Assembly (NCBI RefSeq): GCF_009769735.1
Contig: NZ_WSRO01000002.1
Span: forward strand, 3,980,001 to 4,044,000
Source: Streptomyces sp. BA2
GTDB lineage: Bacteria > Actinomycetota > Actinomycetes > Streptomycetales > Streptomycetaceae
Reading direction: 5' to 3'
Length of the DNA: 64,000 bases
Each line of letters opens with the position of its first letter. The first letter of the stretch is position 1. Below are positions 9,676 through 17,867 of this stretch, in pieces. A program made the translations under genes and the position numbers. Under the pieces are notes generated by a model. It saw only the letters and a list, made by a program, of their open reading frames with translations. It had not been told where the DNA came from and ran no database searches.

Positions 9676-9703
9676 GGCCGCCGCACCACCCGGTGCGGCG
9701 GCC
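9676..9703 (+). terminator. Intrinsic terminator of the POT gene
   Basis: Perfect 12-bp stem, GGCCGCCGCACC with its complement around ACCC, followed by TTT. Confidence 0.85.
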
Positions 9704-9752
9704 TTTGGTGTTTCTGCGGGTGCCTGGCCGCTTGACAGTGCAGCATCTGGCC

Positions 9753-10583
9753 ATGCGACGTACGTTGCCGACCTTCGCCCTGTGTGTGGCGTTGCTGTCG
9801 TCCAGTGCCGCCGTCGAGGCCGCACCCAGACCATTGCCGGGCCAGACCTTCTCCTACGGGGAGCACGCGCGGCAGAACATCACCGTGTACGGCGACCGCT
9901 CCGGGCACCCCGCCCTGATGATCCTGCACGGCGGATCCTGGGTGCGGGACACCGACTGGAGCGGGCGGGCGCGGTGGTTCGCGGACCGCGGGTTCACCGT
10001 GTACGACACCGACTACCGGCTCGCCTCCGACGCCGCCTGGCCCGCGCAGCGCGACGACGTGCTCGCGGCCCTGCGGTGGATCAAGCGGCGGGGCGGTGGC
10101 ACACCCGTGGTGCTCGGGTCCTCCGCAGGCGGCCATCTCGCCGTCAGCGCGGGGGCCTACGGCGCGGGGCGCAAGCGGGTACGCGGCGTGGTGGCGCTCT
10201 CCCCTGTGGCCTCGCCCTACCGCGCCTGGCAGGACGGCGGGATGCGCGCGGCCTCGCCCCCACAGCGCAAGCTGCGGCTGACGGCGGAGTTGCTCGCGGG
10301 GTGCGTGCCGGACCGGGTCTCCGGGCGGTGCTGGAAGAAGTGGGTCGACCTGGGGGCCAAGTCGCACGCCTCCGGCAGGGACGACGCGCCCCTGTACCTC
10401 ACGCACTCGGCGGCGGACTTCGTCCCGGTCGCCCACTCCACGGACCTCGCGCACGCGCAGAGGACCGCGGGTCTGCGGGACGTTGCGGTGCGTATTGAGC
10501 CGGGCACCGCGCACGGGGGCGAACTCCTCAGGGACCCGGCTGTCGCGCAGACCGTACTGCGGTGGCTGCGGCAGCGCGTTTGA
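9753..10583 (+). CDS. Secreted alpha/beta hydrolase
   Basis: The protein is 276 residues if started at the ATG at 9753, which gives a clean signal peptide (RRTLPTFALCVALLSSSAAVEA). An upstream in-frame start at 9693 would lie inside the terminator of the previous gene and is rejected. The catalytic elements are HGGSW, GSSAGGHL for the nucleophile, SAADFVPV for the acid and TAHGGEL for the His. Two Cys, in AGCVPDR and RCWKK, could form a disulphide outside the cell. The substrate is unknown; an extracellular esterase is the likely role. Confidence 0.8.
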   Translation: MRRTLPTFALCVALLSSSAAVEAAPRPLPGQTFSYGEHARQNITVYGDRSGHPALMILHGGSWVRDTDWSGRARWFADRGFTVYDTDYRLASDAAWPAQRDDVLAALRWIKRRGGGTPVVLGSSAGGHLAVSAGAYGAGRKRVRGVVALSPVASPYRAWQDGGMRAASPPQRKLRLTAELLAGCVPDRVSGRCWKKWVDLGAKSHASGRDDAPLYLTHSAADFVPVAHSTDLAHAQRTAGLRDVAVRIEPGTAHGGELLRDPAVAQTVLRWLRQRV

Positions 10584-10600
10584 GCAGCGTCCAGGGAACG

Positions 10601-10636
10601 CGCCCCTTAGGGGCGCGGGGAACTGCGCGAGCAACC
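10601..10636 (-). repeat. Dispersed palindromic repeat, family A (copy 2)
   Basis: Reverse complement of the copy at 6927: CGCCCCTTAGGGGCGCGGGG then AACTGCGCGAGCAACC. It lies in the convergent gap after the secreted hydrolase. Confidence 0.75.
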
Positions 10637-10696
10637 AAGACCAAGCCGCACCCGCCAGGAGACCGCCGGAGGCAGACGCGTCTGCGGGTCCGTCGT

Positions 10697-10732
10697 GGCC
10701 GGTCGCGCAGTTCCCCGCGCCCCTTACGGGGC
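10697..10732 (+). repeat. Dispersed palindromic repeat, family A (copy 3)
   Basis: Carries the same core as copy 1 in the opposite direction to copy 2. Copies 2 and 3 are inverted around 60 bp, so the pair can fold into one long hairpin between convergent genes. Confidence 0.75.
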
Positions 10733-10736
10733 TTCG

Positions 10737-12092
10737 TCAGCGCAAGCTGTTCCTCCGCCTCGGGAGGAACGTGAACACCGCGCCGCCCAGCAGAATCACC
10801 GTGCCGGCGACCAGCCCGAGCGCACGCAGCGCGCCGTTGTCGTCGGCGCCGGTCTCGGCGAGGTCACCGCCACCGCCCGCGGCGGAGCCCCCTGCCGAGC
10901 CGGAGCCCCCGGCAGACCCTGAACCGCCGGCCGCGCCGCCCGGCTGCGCCGCCGTGTCGATCTCCAGGGAGACCTCCGACTTGGACGGCGTGCAAGTCGT
11001 CGTCGTACCGAGCGCCTTGACCGTGAGAACACCCGGCGAGAGCGTCGACTTACCGTCGGCGCCCGGCTTGTACGTGCCGGTCAGGTCAGGGATGGTCATC
11101 GGGTCGCCGGACTTGATGGGCTCCTTGTTGGTGGGGCCCTCGACATGCACCGTGCCCTTGTCCGCGCCGCCCAGCTTGACCTCCATCGACGGCTTCACCG
11201 AGTCCGCGGGGATGTCGGCGGGGCTGTCCATGACGGACTTCTTGAACTCGACGGTGAGGCCGTAATTCCCGCCGTCCTTCTTGGCGTTGATCTGGACGGG
11301 GGACGTGGCGTCCTTGTCGCCGATGGGCGTCTTGCACTTGTAGGGGGTCTGGACTTCCTTGCCGGGGAAGTCGGTCTTGCCGCCGTCGTCGCCTCCGCCA
11401 CCGGTGGAACCGCCGGTGTCGCCGCCGCCGGTGTCGCCGCCCGTATCGCCACCGGACGTGGACCCGCCCGACGTGGACCCGCCCGACGTACTGCCACCGG
11501 AAGTGCTGCCGCCCGAGGCCGTGCCGCCGCCCGAACCGCCGCCGCCCTCCGTCACCTTGATGGTCGCGCCCGCCTTGACCTCTTCCTTCGGCGTGCACTT
11601 GGTGTCGGTCGACATCGGCTTGCTGACGTTGATGTTGTACGCGCCCGGGGTGAGCGTGACGTCGCCCGCCTTGGTCAGCTTCAGCTTGCCCTTCATGTCG
11701 GACAGGACCATCGGACTGTTCTTCTTGATCGGCGGATTGACCCGCTCGCCCGCCACCGCCAGGTCACCGGTCTGGCCGCCGCCCAGCTTGATGGTGCCGG
11801 TCGGCTTCACCGTGTCCTTCTCCAGGTCGAGGACGTCCGGGTTCTTGGACGCGGCCTGCGTCGTCTTCCATACGACCTCGACCTCGTCGCCCACCTTCGC
11901 GGTGGCCGGCGCGGTGATCTCCACCTTCGTGGTGCCCTGCACGGGTGGAAGGCCCGAGATCGACGGCGGTATGCACTCCGTCTTGTACGCCACCTCGGCC
12001 GCCTGCGCCGGACCCGCGCCCAGCAGGATGCCCGCCCCGCCGAGCAGCAGCGAGACCGAGGCCGCGCCCGCTCTCCGTCGTGTGCTGATCAC
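10737..12092 (-). CDS. LAETG-anchored surface protein with two copies of a repeated beta domain
   Basis: 451 residues: a signal peptide ending AQA, then two homologous domains (about 35-185 and 245-380) separated by a Ser/Gly/Thr-rich linker with repeated STSGG units, then LAETG at 411, a hydrophobic helix and RRRNSLR. LAXTG is the motif used by class E sortases of actinobacteria, so the protein should be joined to peptidoglycan. Each domain has a KPxxxIKLGG strand, PMxxxDLxG and a final xCTP, with paired Cys. It is the last gene of the four-gene operon; its GTG overlaps the previous stop. The function is not known. Confidence 0.85.
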   Translation of the reverse strand: MISTRRRAGAASVSLLLGGAGILLGAGPAQAAEVAYKTECIPPSISGLPPVQGTTKVEITAPATAKVGDEVEVVWKTTQAASKNPDVLDLEKDTVKPTGTIKLGGGQTGDLAVAGERVNPPIKKNSPMVLSDMKGKLKLTKAGDVTLTPGAYNINVSKPMSTDTKCTPKEEVKAGATIKVTEGGGGSGGGTASGGSTSGGSTSGGSTSGGSTSGGDTGGDTGGGDTGGSTGGGGDDGGKTDFPGKEVQTPYKCKTPIGDKDATSPVQINAKKDGGNYGLTVEFKKSVMDSPADIPADSVKPSMEVKLGGADKGTVHVEGPTNKEPIKSGDPMTIPDLTGTYKPGADGKSTLSPGVLTVKALGTTTTCTPSKSEVSLEIDTAAQPGGAAGGSGSAGGSGSAGGSAAGGGGDLAETGADDNGALRALGLVAGTVILLGGAVFTFLPRRRNSLR

Positions 12093-13282
12093 GTGTTTCC
12101 CTTCGTCGTCGGGCTGTTCTCTGACGGTGCGGAGAGCTGTCCGGCTGCGGGTGCGGTCCCGGCGCCGGGGTCTGTGTCAGGGGTGAACCACGGGAGAGTG
12201 CCCGTGTTCGTGGCGGTGCCGGTGCCCTTGCCGGGCTCACGGGACGGTTTCGTACGTGGCGTACGGGCCGCCTCGTCCGCCGCGACCGCCCCCTGGGGAA
12301 GCCTCAACTTCGGTAGCCGGTCGGTGAGTTCGGCGATCCTGCCGGTGCGGTGCCGTCCGGCCGGGCGGGAGCCGCGGCCGCCCCGGCGGCGGCCCGGCTT
12401 GAGCTTGTCCACCACCGCCATGCCGATGCGGAAGACGGCGGCCGGCACGACGACGCAGAGCAGGATCCAGAAGACGGTGACGCCCCACGGGCGGCCGACG
12501 CCCCACGGCTGCTCGGCGAGGACCTTGCCGCCGAACTTCAGGGAGACGAGGTAGTTGCCGTGCGCACCGGCCGAGAGCTCGACCGGGAGCTTGATCTGGG
12601 CCTTCTTGCCCGGGGCTATCGTGCCGCGCCACTGCTGTTCCTCCCACTGCGGGGCGAACACGCCGTGGGAGGTGCCCACTTGGAAGACCGGGTCCTTGAC
12701 CGGGGCCGCGCCGACGTTGCCCACGGTGAAGACGAACTTGCGGGACGGCGGGGCGCCGAACCAGGTCAGTACGCCGCTGGAGCCTTCCAGCTGGGTGTCG
12801 GTGAGGACGGACAGCTTTCCGCCGCCCTGCTGCTCGGGCAGGGGCTTCACGGGGTGGCCCGCGACCTTGAAGGCGGCGTCCGCCTGCGCCTTGTCCCCCG
12901 TCACCGTGGCCACGTGGACCACGCAGGGGCAGGGCTTGGGGGGCTCCGCCACGGGGAGTTTCTTGCTGAAGGCTCCCTTGCCGTCCGTGGTGACGGCGCG
13001 GCCCGTGTCGTTGGCGCAGGAGTTCGTGCCGCCGGGCACGCCTTTGCCCGGGGTGGACTGGCCGCAGATCAGCATCATCAGCAGGGCGTTCTTTCGCCAC
13101 CCCGCGCCCTTGACGGTGATGTCGCCGCCCTTGCCCGCCTCGGCCTTGGAGAGGGTGACAGTGGGTTTCTCGGCGGCGGTGGCCCCCGCCGCCGGGAGCA
13201 GCGAGAAGGCCAGGGCCGCCAGCACGGCGGCCCCGGCGATGTACCGCTTGACTGCCCACAACGCGGGCCGCTCGACGTTCAC
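12089..13282 (-). CDS. Membrane-anchored secreted protein with neocarzinostatin-like domain
   Basis: 397 residues. A signal-like helix ends near residue 36 (GATAA). Next comes a domain of about 110 residues whose VTLSKAEAGKGGDITVKGAGW opening and Cys pairs resemble neocarzinostatin-type immunoglobulin folds. A second beta-rich region follows (about 150-270), then a membrane helix at about 275-300 (WILLCVVVPAAVFRIG) and a basic cytoplasmic tail of nearly 100 residues. Both ends overlap neighbours by GTGA. The long charged tail differs from the sortase-type neighbours and may signal or anchor inside. No enzyme motif is visible. Confidence 0.75.
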   Translation of the reverse strand: MNVERPALWAVKRYIAGAAVLAALAFSLLPAAGATAAEKPTVTLSKAEAGKGGDITVKGAGWRKNALLMMLICGQSTPGKGVPGGTNSCANDTGRAVTTDGKGAFSKKLPVAEPPKPCPCVVHVATVTGDKAQADAAFKVAGHPVKPLPEQQGGGKLSVLTDTQLEGSSGVLTWFGAPPSRKFVFTVGNVGAAPVKDPVFQVGTSHGVFAPQWEEQQWRGTIAPGKKAQIKLPVELSAGAHGNYLVSLKFGGKVLAEQPWGVGRPWGVTVFWILLCVVVPAAVFRIGMAVVDKLKPGRRRGGRGSRPAGRHRTGRIAELTDRLPKLRLPQGAVAADEAARTPRTKPSREPGKGTGTATNTGTLPWFTPDTDPGAGTAPAAGQLSAPSENSPTTKGNT

Positions 13283-14265
13283 AGTTGCTCGCCCCTTCCC
13301 GTGCCCGCTCCCGCCAACTCCAGTTCCGTACCGCTCTGTTCGGGCTCATCCCGTGGTGGCGCCCCGATGACCCCGCGTCTGCGTACGAACCAGACGCCCG
13401 CCGCCACGAGGCCGAGCACCCCGGCCCCGGCCCCCGCCACCGCTCCCCACGGCACGAAGCGGGTCGATGCCTTCGCCTTGTCGTGGGCTCCGTCCGCCGC
13501 CGTCACCGTGAGCGTGACCTCGACGGAGTCGAGCGCGGGGGCGTCCGTCCACGGTTCCGTCAGGGTGACCCTGCGGCCGGGCAGGAGTTCCACCGGAAGC
13601 GTGCGGGGCCCCCGGTCGAGCAGCGGGCCGAAGAGTCCCTCCGCGTGGACCTTGAGCCTGGGGGTCAGGACCGTGTTGCCGCGGTTGACGACGTCGTACG
13701 AGATGCGCTCGCCCTCGGCCTTCACGCGCTCGACCGTGAGCGCGGACAGCGTCGGACCGCTCACCCGCAGATGCACGCGGACCCCGGCGTCCCGGCCGCC
13801 CTCACGGCCGCTCTCCCTCGCGACGATCGCCCCGGGGTGGTCGCCCGGCACCGCGCTCTCGGGGACGCTCACGCTGAACGGCACCTCGGCGCGGGTGCGC
13901 GGCGGCACCTTCACCTTGCGCTCGGCGAAAGTGATCCAGGAGCCGGTGTCCTTCGGCCTGCCCCGCTCCAGCGTGAACGCGCCGCCCTTGGTGTTGTCCG
14001 CGTCCGCGCCGCTCAGCTCCACCGTGCGCGGCTTCGACCCCGGATTGGTGACCGTCACCGTGTCCTCCAGGACGGAGCCAGGCGTGCCCTCCACGTAGAA
14101 GTAGGGCCGCCCGTCCTTCGCCGGCCGTGTCCCTCCTCCCGCGGAGGGCGCGACGGACCACGCTCCGGAATCGTCGGCGAACACCGGAGTCGCCGGCGCC
14201 GCGCCCGTCACCAGTAAGGCCACGACCACGGTGAGAGCACGGGCAACGGACAGCAGCGACGGCAT
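13279..14265 (-). CDS. Secreted DUF916/WxL-interacting-like membrane protein
   Basis: 328 residues with a signal peptide (to about 30) and a beta domain carrying YFYVEGTPGSVLEDTVTVTN and later GSWITFAERKVKVPPR. This is the layout of DUF916 (WxL-interacting, peptidoglycan-binding) proteins of Gram-positive surface complexes. A second immunoglobulin-like part (about 170-265) leads to one membrane helix (AGAGAGVLGLVAAGVWFV) and a short RRR-led tail. It is the second gene of the operon. In Firmicutes, DUF916 proteins work with WxL and LPXTG partners; here the flanking genes encode LPQTG and LAETG proteins, which fits a similar complex. Confidence 0.75.
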   Translation of the reverse strand: MPSLLSVARALTVVVALLVTGAAPATPVFADDSGAWSVAPSAGGGTRPAKDGRPYFYVEGTPGSVLEDTVTVTNPGSKPRTVELSGADADNTKGGAFTLERGRPKDTGSWITFAERKVKVPPRTRAEVPFSVSVPESAVPGDHPGAIVARESGREGGRDAGVRVHLRVSGPTLSALTVERVKAEGERISYDVVNRGNTVLTPRLKVHAEGLFGPLLDRGPRTLPVELLPGRRVTLTEPWTDAPALDSVEVTLTVTAADGAHDKAKASTRFVPWGAVAGAGAGVLGLVAAGVWFVRRRGVIGAPPRDEPEQSGTELELAGAGTGRGEQL

Positions 14266-14373
14266 CGGCGGCTCCTGGATCTTCGTACGCTCGGCACGCG
14301 TCGAACGCGTCGTACGCGGCGGTCGGACGGGGCGCGCGCGGTCACCGCGTCCCCGCGACGCCGCGCACCGCGC

Positions 14374-15102
14374 CTAGCGCGACCGGGCCGCCTGGTTCCT
14401 GCGGGTCAGCCAGAGCGTGCCTGCCGCGCCCGCGAGCAGCACCGTGCCGCCGAGGGTGCCGAGCGCGATCGCGGAGTCCGCGGGGCCGGTCTGCGGGAGC
14501 TCGTCGCCGCCCGAGGGGGCGCTGGCCGAACCGCCCGAGCCGCTGTCGTCACCGGATCCGCCGGAGCCGCCGGTCGTTCCTCCGCCGCCGGAGCCCTTCA
14601 CGTCCAGCGAGAGCGAGGGCTTGGGGCTGTTGGACGGCGTGCACGTCGTCGTCGTGCCGAGCGCCTTGATGGTCAGGACACCCGCGGTGAAGGTGACGTT
14701 GCCGCTCTTCTTCGGCGTGTACGTCCCCGTCAGGTCGCTGATCTTGATGGGGGTGTTGGCGGGGATCGCCTTGTCGTTGGGCGCTCCGGACACCGGCACC
14801 GTGCCGCTCTCCGCGCCGCCCAGTTTGATGAGCGCGCTCGGCTTCATCGCGCCCTTGCCCAGCTCCACGGGGCTGGATGAGACGCCCTTCTGGAAGGACA
14901 TGGTGAGTTTGTAGCCGCTGCCGCTCTTGACGCTCTTGATATCGATCGGCGAGACCGCGCCCTTGTTGCCGATGGGCGTCTTGCACTGGTAGTTGACGTC
15001 CTGGACCTCGGCCTGCGCGGCGGGGGCGGCCATCAGCACCGCCGAGCCGCCGGCCAAGGCCGTGGCAAGCGCGAGCGCGGCCCTTCGTTTCTGGTACGAC
15101 AC
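14374..15102 (-). CDS. LPQTG-anchored surface protein, single repeated beta domain
   Basis: 242 residues: a signal peptide ending AQA near 31, one beta domain (about 35-165), a Gly/Ser linker, LPQTG at 202, a membrane helix and RRNQAARSR. The domain is clearly homologous to both domains of the LAETG protein: YQCKTPIGNKGAVSP matches YKCKTPIGDKDATSP, and VLTIKALGTTTTCTPS is nearly identical. It is the first gene of the operon, and a 108-bp gap separates it from the next. It is presumably fixed to the wall by a sortase, but none is encoded in this window. Confidence 0.85.
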   Translation of the reverse strand: MSYQKRRAALALATALAGGSAVLMAAPAAQAEVQDVNYQCKTPIGNKGAVSPIDIKSVKSGSGYKLTMSFQKGVSSSPVELGKGAMKPSALIKLGGAESGTVPVSGAPNDKAIPANTPIKISDLTGTYTPKKSGNVTFTAGVLTIKALGTTTTCTPSNSPKPSLSLDVKGSGGGGTTGGSGGSGDDSGSGGSASAPSGGDELPQTGPADSAIALGTLGGTVLLAGAAGTLWLTRRNQAARSR

Positions 15103-15213
15103 CTCGAGTTCCCCTCATGCCGGTCGTGGCGTGCCGCGGTGCGGATTTACTGACGGCACATCAGATTGGGCGCTCAAGGTACGCCCGGGGCCTTGCCGAG
15201 GGAAGACAAAGAA

Positions 15214-15241
15214 CGCGCCGGATCTTCAGTGATCCGGCGCG
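15214..15241 (-). terminator. Intrinsic terminator after the anti-sigma gene
   Basis: Perfect 11-bp stem (15214-15224 with 15231-15241) and 6-nt loop, 42 bp beyond the stop of the kinase-like anti-sigma gene. Confidence 0.75.
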
Positions 15242-15282
15242 CATACGAACCGTGGGTAACCCAAGGGGGAGCTGAGCGGGCC

Positions 15283-15801
15283 CTACACGGGCGCGCTCAG
15301 CTCGGCCCACACCGTCTTGCCCGACACCCCCGGGGTGCGGACGACCCCCCAGTCCAGGCAGAGCCGCTGGACTATGAACATCCCGTGCCCGCCGGGGCGG
15401 CCGACGCGGTGCGGGGTACGGGGCGCGGGCTGACCGGCGCCGCGGTCGGACACCTCTATCCGCAGCACCTTGCTGTCGGAGGAGAGCCAGAGCTCGTCGG
15501 GGCCCTCGGCGTGCAGGCAGGCATTGGTCACCAGCTCGGACACGACGAGGAGGACGTCCTCCGCGGCCGCCCGCTGATCGGCGCCCGCCGCGGGCAGCCA
15601 GCCCCAGGCCTGCAGCGCCTGGCGCGCGAAGTCCCGGGCGAGGGGCACGATGCCGCTCGCGCCGTCGAGGCTCAGCCTGCGGACCTGGCGCCCCTGACGG
15701 CCGGTGGCCGCCGAGGCGGCCTGGTCCGCGGGAGCGGCCGCGACAACGGCCTCGTACTCCGGGCCGCGGTCGCCCGGCGAGCAAGGCCGGGTGGTGCTCA
15801 T
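15283..15801 (-). CDS. prsI: RsbW-type anti-sigma factor (PrsI-like)
   Basis: 172 residues with an HATPase_c kinase fold: N box SELVTNACLHA near 95, DRGAGQPAP near 125 and the G2-like GGHGMFIVQRLCLDWGV near 145, ending KTVWAELSAPV. Such proteins bind and block a SigB-type sigma factor and can phosphorylate the antagonist. The antagonist and sigma genes lie just beyond it, so a partner-switching triad is complete. The symbol is given because the order matches the SigI locus of S. coelicolor as I remember it. An N-terminal 35-residue extension is poorly conserved. Confidence 0.75.
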   Translation of the reverse strand: MSTTRPCSPGDRGPEYEAVVAAAPADQAASAATGRQGRQVRRLSLDGASGIVPLARDFARQALQAWGWLPAAGADQRAAAEDVLLVVSELVTNACLHAEGPDELWLSSDSKVLRIEVSDRGAGQPAPRTPHRVGRPGGHGMFIVQRLCLDWGVVRTPGVSGKTVWAELSAPV

Positions 15802-16078
15802 CAGCGCTTCACCTCACCGACAAGAGGACTCTGGACAAGGAACTGGACAAGTAGCGGGGCTCCAAGAGGGATCATCGGCTGCTCGGCCGTTCCTGCTGTT
15901 GATTTGGCAACGTTTGATTCGCGGACCGCTGTCGACGGATCCAGGGTGTCTCCTGCCCGGCCGAACCGTGAGAACACCCACTTGTTCGACGCGACCCGTG
16001 TGACGCTGGTAACGCGGTGATCACATAGAGACAACTGACGCGTAACTGTTGAGTACGCTCCGTCAGCGGGCCGCCCGG

Positions 16079-16447
16079 TCAGTCGGCCAGCGCCGCCGCG
16101 AGCGTCTCGTGGACAGTGAAGACCGCGTCGGCTCCGGTGATCTCGAAGACCCGGGCCACCACCGGCAGCATCCCCGCCAGATGCACCCCACCTCCCGCGG
16201 CCTCGGCTTTCAGCCGGGCCCCCAGTAGGACATTGAGTCCGGTGGAGTCCATGAACTCCAGTCGCGAACAGTCGACGACCAGTCGCGAGAAGCCGTCGTC
16301 GAGGCAGGCCTCGAGTGGCTCACGCAACAAATCGGCGGTGTGGTGATCCAACTCACCCGCCGGAGTCACGACGGCGCTCCGGCCCTCGGCCCGGACTTCG
16401 ACCAGAAGTCGGCCCCGATGCGCGCTACCGACTGTCCCGCGGTCCAT
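16079..16447 (-). CDS. arsI: STAS-domain anti-anti-sigma factor (ArsI-like)
   Basis: 122 residues from the ATG at 16447. One STAS domain shows VVTPAGELDHHTADLL, RLVVDCSRLEFMDSTGLNVLL with the phosphorylatable Ser (MDS-T-G), and VARVFEITGADAVF. In its unphosphorylated form it should bind the anti-sigma kinase and free the sigma factor. A GTG 12 bp upstream and a longer frame to 16549 exist; the latter adds basic, unconserved residues. It is transcribed toward the kinase gene and divergent from the sigma gene. The symbol follows the SigI system and is tentative. Confidence 0.75.
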   Translation of the reverse strand: MDRGTVGSAHRGRLLVEVRAEGRSAVVTPAGELDHHTADLLREPLEACLDDGFSRLVVDCSRLEFMDSTGLNVLLGARLKAEAAGGGVHLAGMLPVVARVFEITGADAVFTVHETLAAALAD

Positions 16448-16697
16448 TCCGTCACTCACTTCCGACCGTCGTGGCTGTTGATGACGCCCCTGAACATTAC
16501 GCCTTCCACGCGCCCTCGGGTACCCGAACATCCCCCCGGAATCGGACATTTAGGAACACAACGCACTTGCGACCGGCCTGTGGAAACGGGTAGGGGTAGA
16601 AGAGACAGTAATCAACACGGACGGCTTTGGAGGCGCCGCACACCGCAGTGCACGTATTGGCATCGGCAGCCATATGCCGAGAACGATGGAGGACACC

Positions 16698-17681
16698 ATG
16701 TCACCCCGGCTCGACGAATCGCGCACTGACCGAGCGACGTCGACACTCTCACCTCACGGTATCGAGACCGAGATCCCGGGTCCCCGCACGGAATCCGCGC
16801 CGGAAGAACTTCCGGCCCTGACGGCCGTGGCGGAGACCGCGACGGAGACCGTGGCGGAGACGGAAGCCCTCGAAGGGCTCTCCGATCTGCCCGAGATCCC
16901 GCCGTTCGACGAGGTGGGCCCGCTGGATGCGAGGGCTCTTTCCAAGACCCTCTTCGAACGCCTCGAATCGCTCGAGGAAGGCACGCACGAGTACGCGTAC
17001 GTCCGCAACACCCTCGTCGAACTCAACCTCGCCCTGGTCAAGTTCGCCGCCTCCCGGTTCCGCTCCCGCAGCGAGCCCATGGAGGACATCATCCAGGTCG
17101 GCACCATCGGCCTGATCAAGGCGATCGACCGCTTCGAGCTCAGCCGAGGCGTCGAGTTCCCCACCTTCGCGATGCCGACCATCGTCGGCGAGATCAAGCG
17201 CTTCTTCCGCGACACGAGTTGGTCGGTGCGCGTCCCGCGCCGCCTTCAGGAACTCCGACTGGACCTCGCCAAGGCGGGCGACGAACTCGCCCAGCAATTC
17301 GATCGCGCCCCCACGGTGGGCGAGCTCGCCGAGCGCCTGGGCATCTCCAACGACGAGGTCGTCGAAGGCATGGCGGCGTCCAACGCCTACACGGCCAGCT
17401 CGCTGGACGCCCAGCCCGAGGAGGACGACTCCGAGGGCGCGCTCGCGGACCGGATCGGCTACGAGGACCACGGGCTCGAAGGCATCGAGTACGTCGAGTC
17501 GTTGAAGCCGCTGATCGCCGAACTGCCGCCGCGCGACCGGAAGATCCTCTCGCTCCGCTTCGTCGCCAACATGACGCAGTCGGAGATAGGCGAGGAGCTG
17601 GGCATCTCGCAGATGCACGTCTCGCGACTGCTGTCGCGCACTCTCGTCAAGCTCCGCAAGGGATTGACTGTCGACGAGTGA
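16698..17681 (+). CDS. sigI: SigB/SigF-family RNA polymerase sigma factor (SigI-like)
   Basis: 327 residues. GGAGG at 16688 sits 5 nt before the ATG at 16698, so this start is preferred over ATGs at 16674 and 16686. An acidic N-terminal extension of about 75 residues precedes region 2 (LVKFAASRFRSR, DIIQVGTIGLIKAIDRFE), region 3 (SVRVPRRLQELRLDL) and region 4 (LPPRDRKILSLRFVANMTQSEIGEELGISQMHVSRLLSR). This is the layout of stress and sporulation sigma factors. Held by the kinase-like protein and released by the STAS protein encoded next door. It is followed by a strong terminator. Confidence 0.88.
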   Translation: MSPRLDESRTDRATSTLSPHGIETEIPGPRTESAPEELPALTAVAETATETVAETEALEGLSDLPEIPPFDEVGPLDARALSKTLFERLESLEEGTHEYAYVRNTLVELNLALVKFAASRFRSRSEPMEDIIQVGTIGLIKAIDRFELSRGVEFPTFAMPTIVGEIKRFFRDTSWSVRVPRRLQELRLDLAKAGDELAQQFDRAPTVGELAERLGISNDEVVEGMAASNAYTASSLDAQPEEDDSEGALADRIGYEDHGLEGIEYVESLKPLIAELPPRDRKILSLRFVANMTQSEIGEELGISQMHVSRLLSRTLVKLRKGLTVDE

Positions 17682-17718
17682 GGTTTCTCGCCGCTCGGCG
17701 TTTTTACGGGCTCCTGGA

Positions 17719-17789
17719 CCGCCGCTTCGCGGCGGATCACTCCCACCCACCCACCCGTTTACCCCGCGTCCTGGGGTAGACGGGTGGGT
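17719..17789 (+). terminator. Double hairpin terminator, family B repeat
   Basis: A short UUCG-loop hairpin (17719-17735) is followed by a 17-bp stem with one G-T pair (17749-17765 with 17773-17789), then a T-rich run. The sequence is homologous to one arm of the large palindrome at 44712-44846. Confidence 0.8.
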
Positions 17790-17867
17790 TGTTTCGTTCG
17801 CCCCGTCAGCCTGGGGGAGGCGGGTCGTTGTTCTTGGTTCTTGTTCTGGTTCTTGTTTCAAGGTGCG

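Noticed and set aside
7843..9834. A 663-codon open frame antisense to the POT transporter gene
   Set aside because: The plus strand encodes a clear transporter with family motifs; the antisense product is Asp/His/Gln-rich without domains.
16550..16697. A SigB-type promoter (GTTT...GGGTA) before the sigma gene
   Set aside because: GGGTA-like strings occur, but I could not find a matching upstream element at the right distance.
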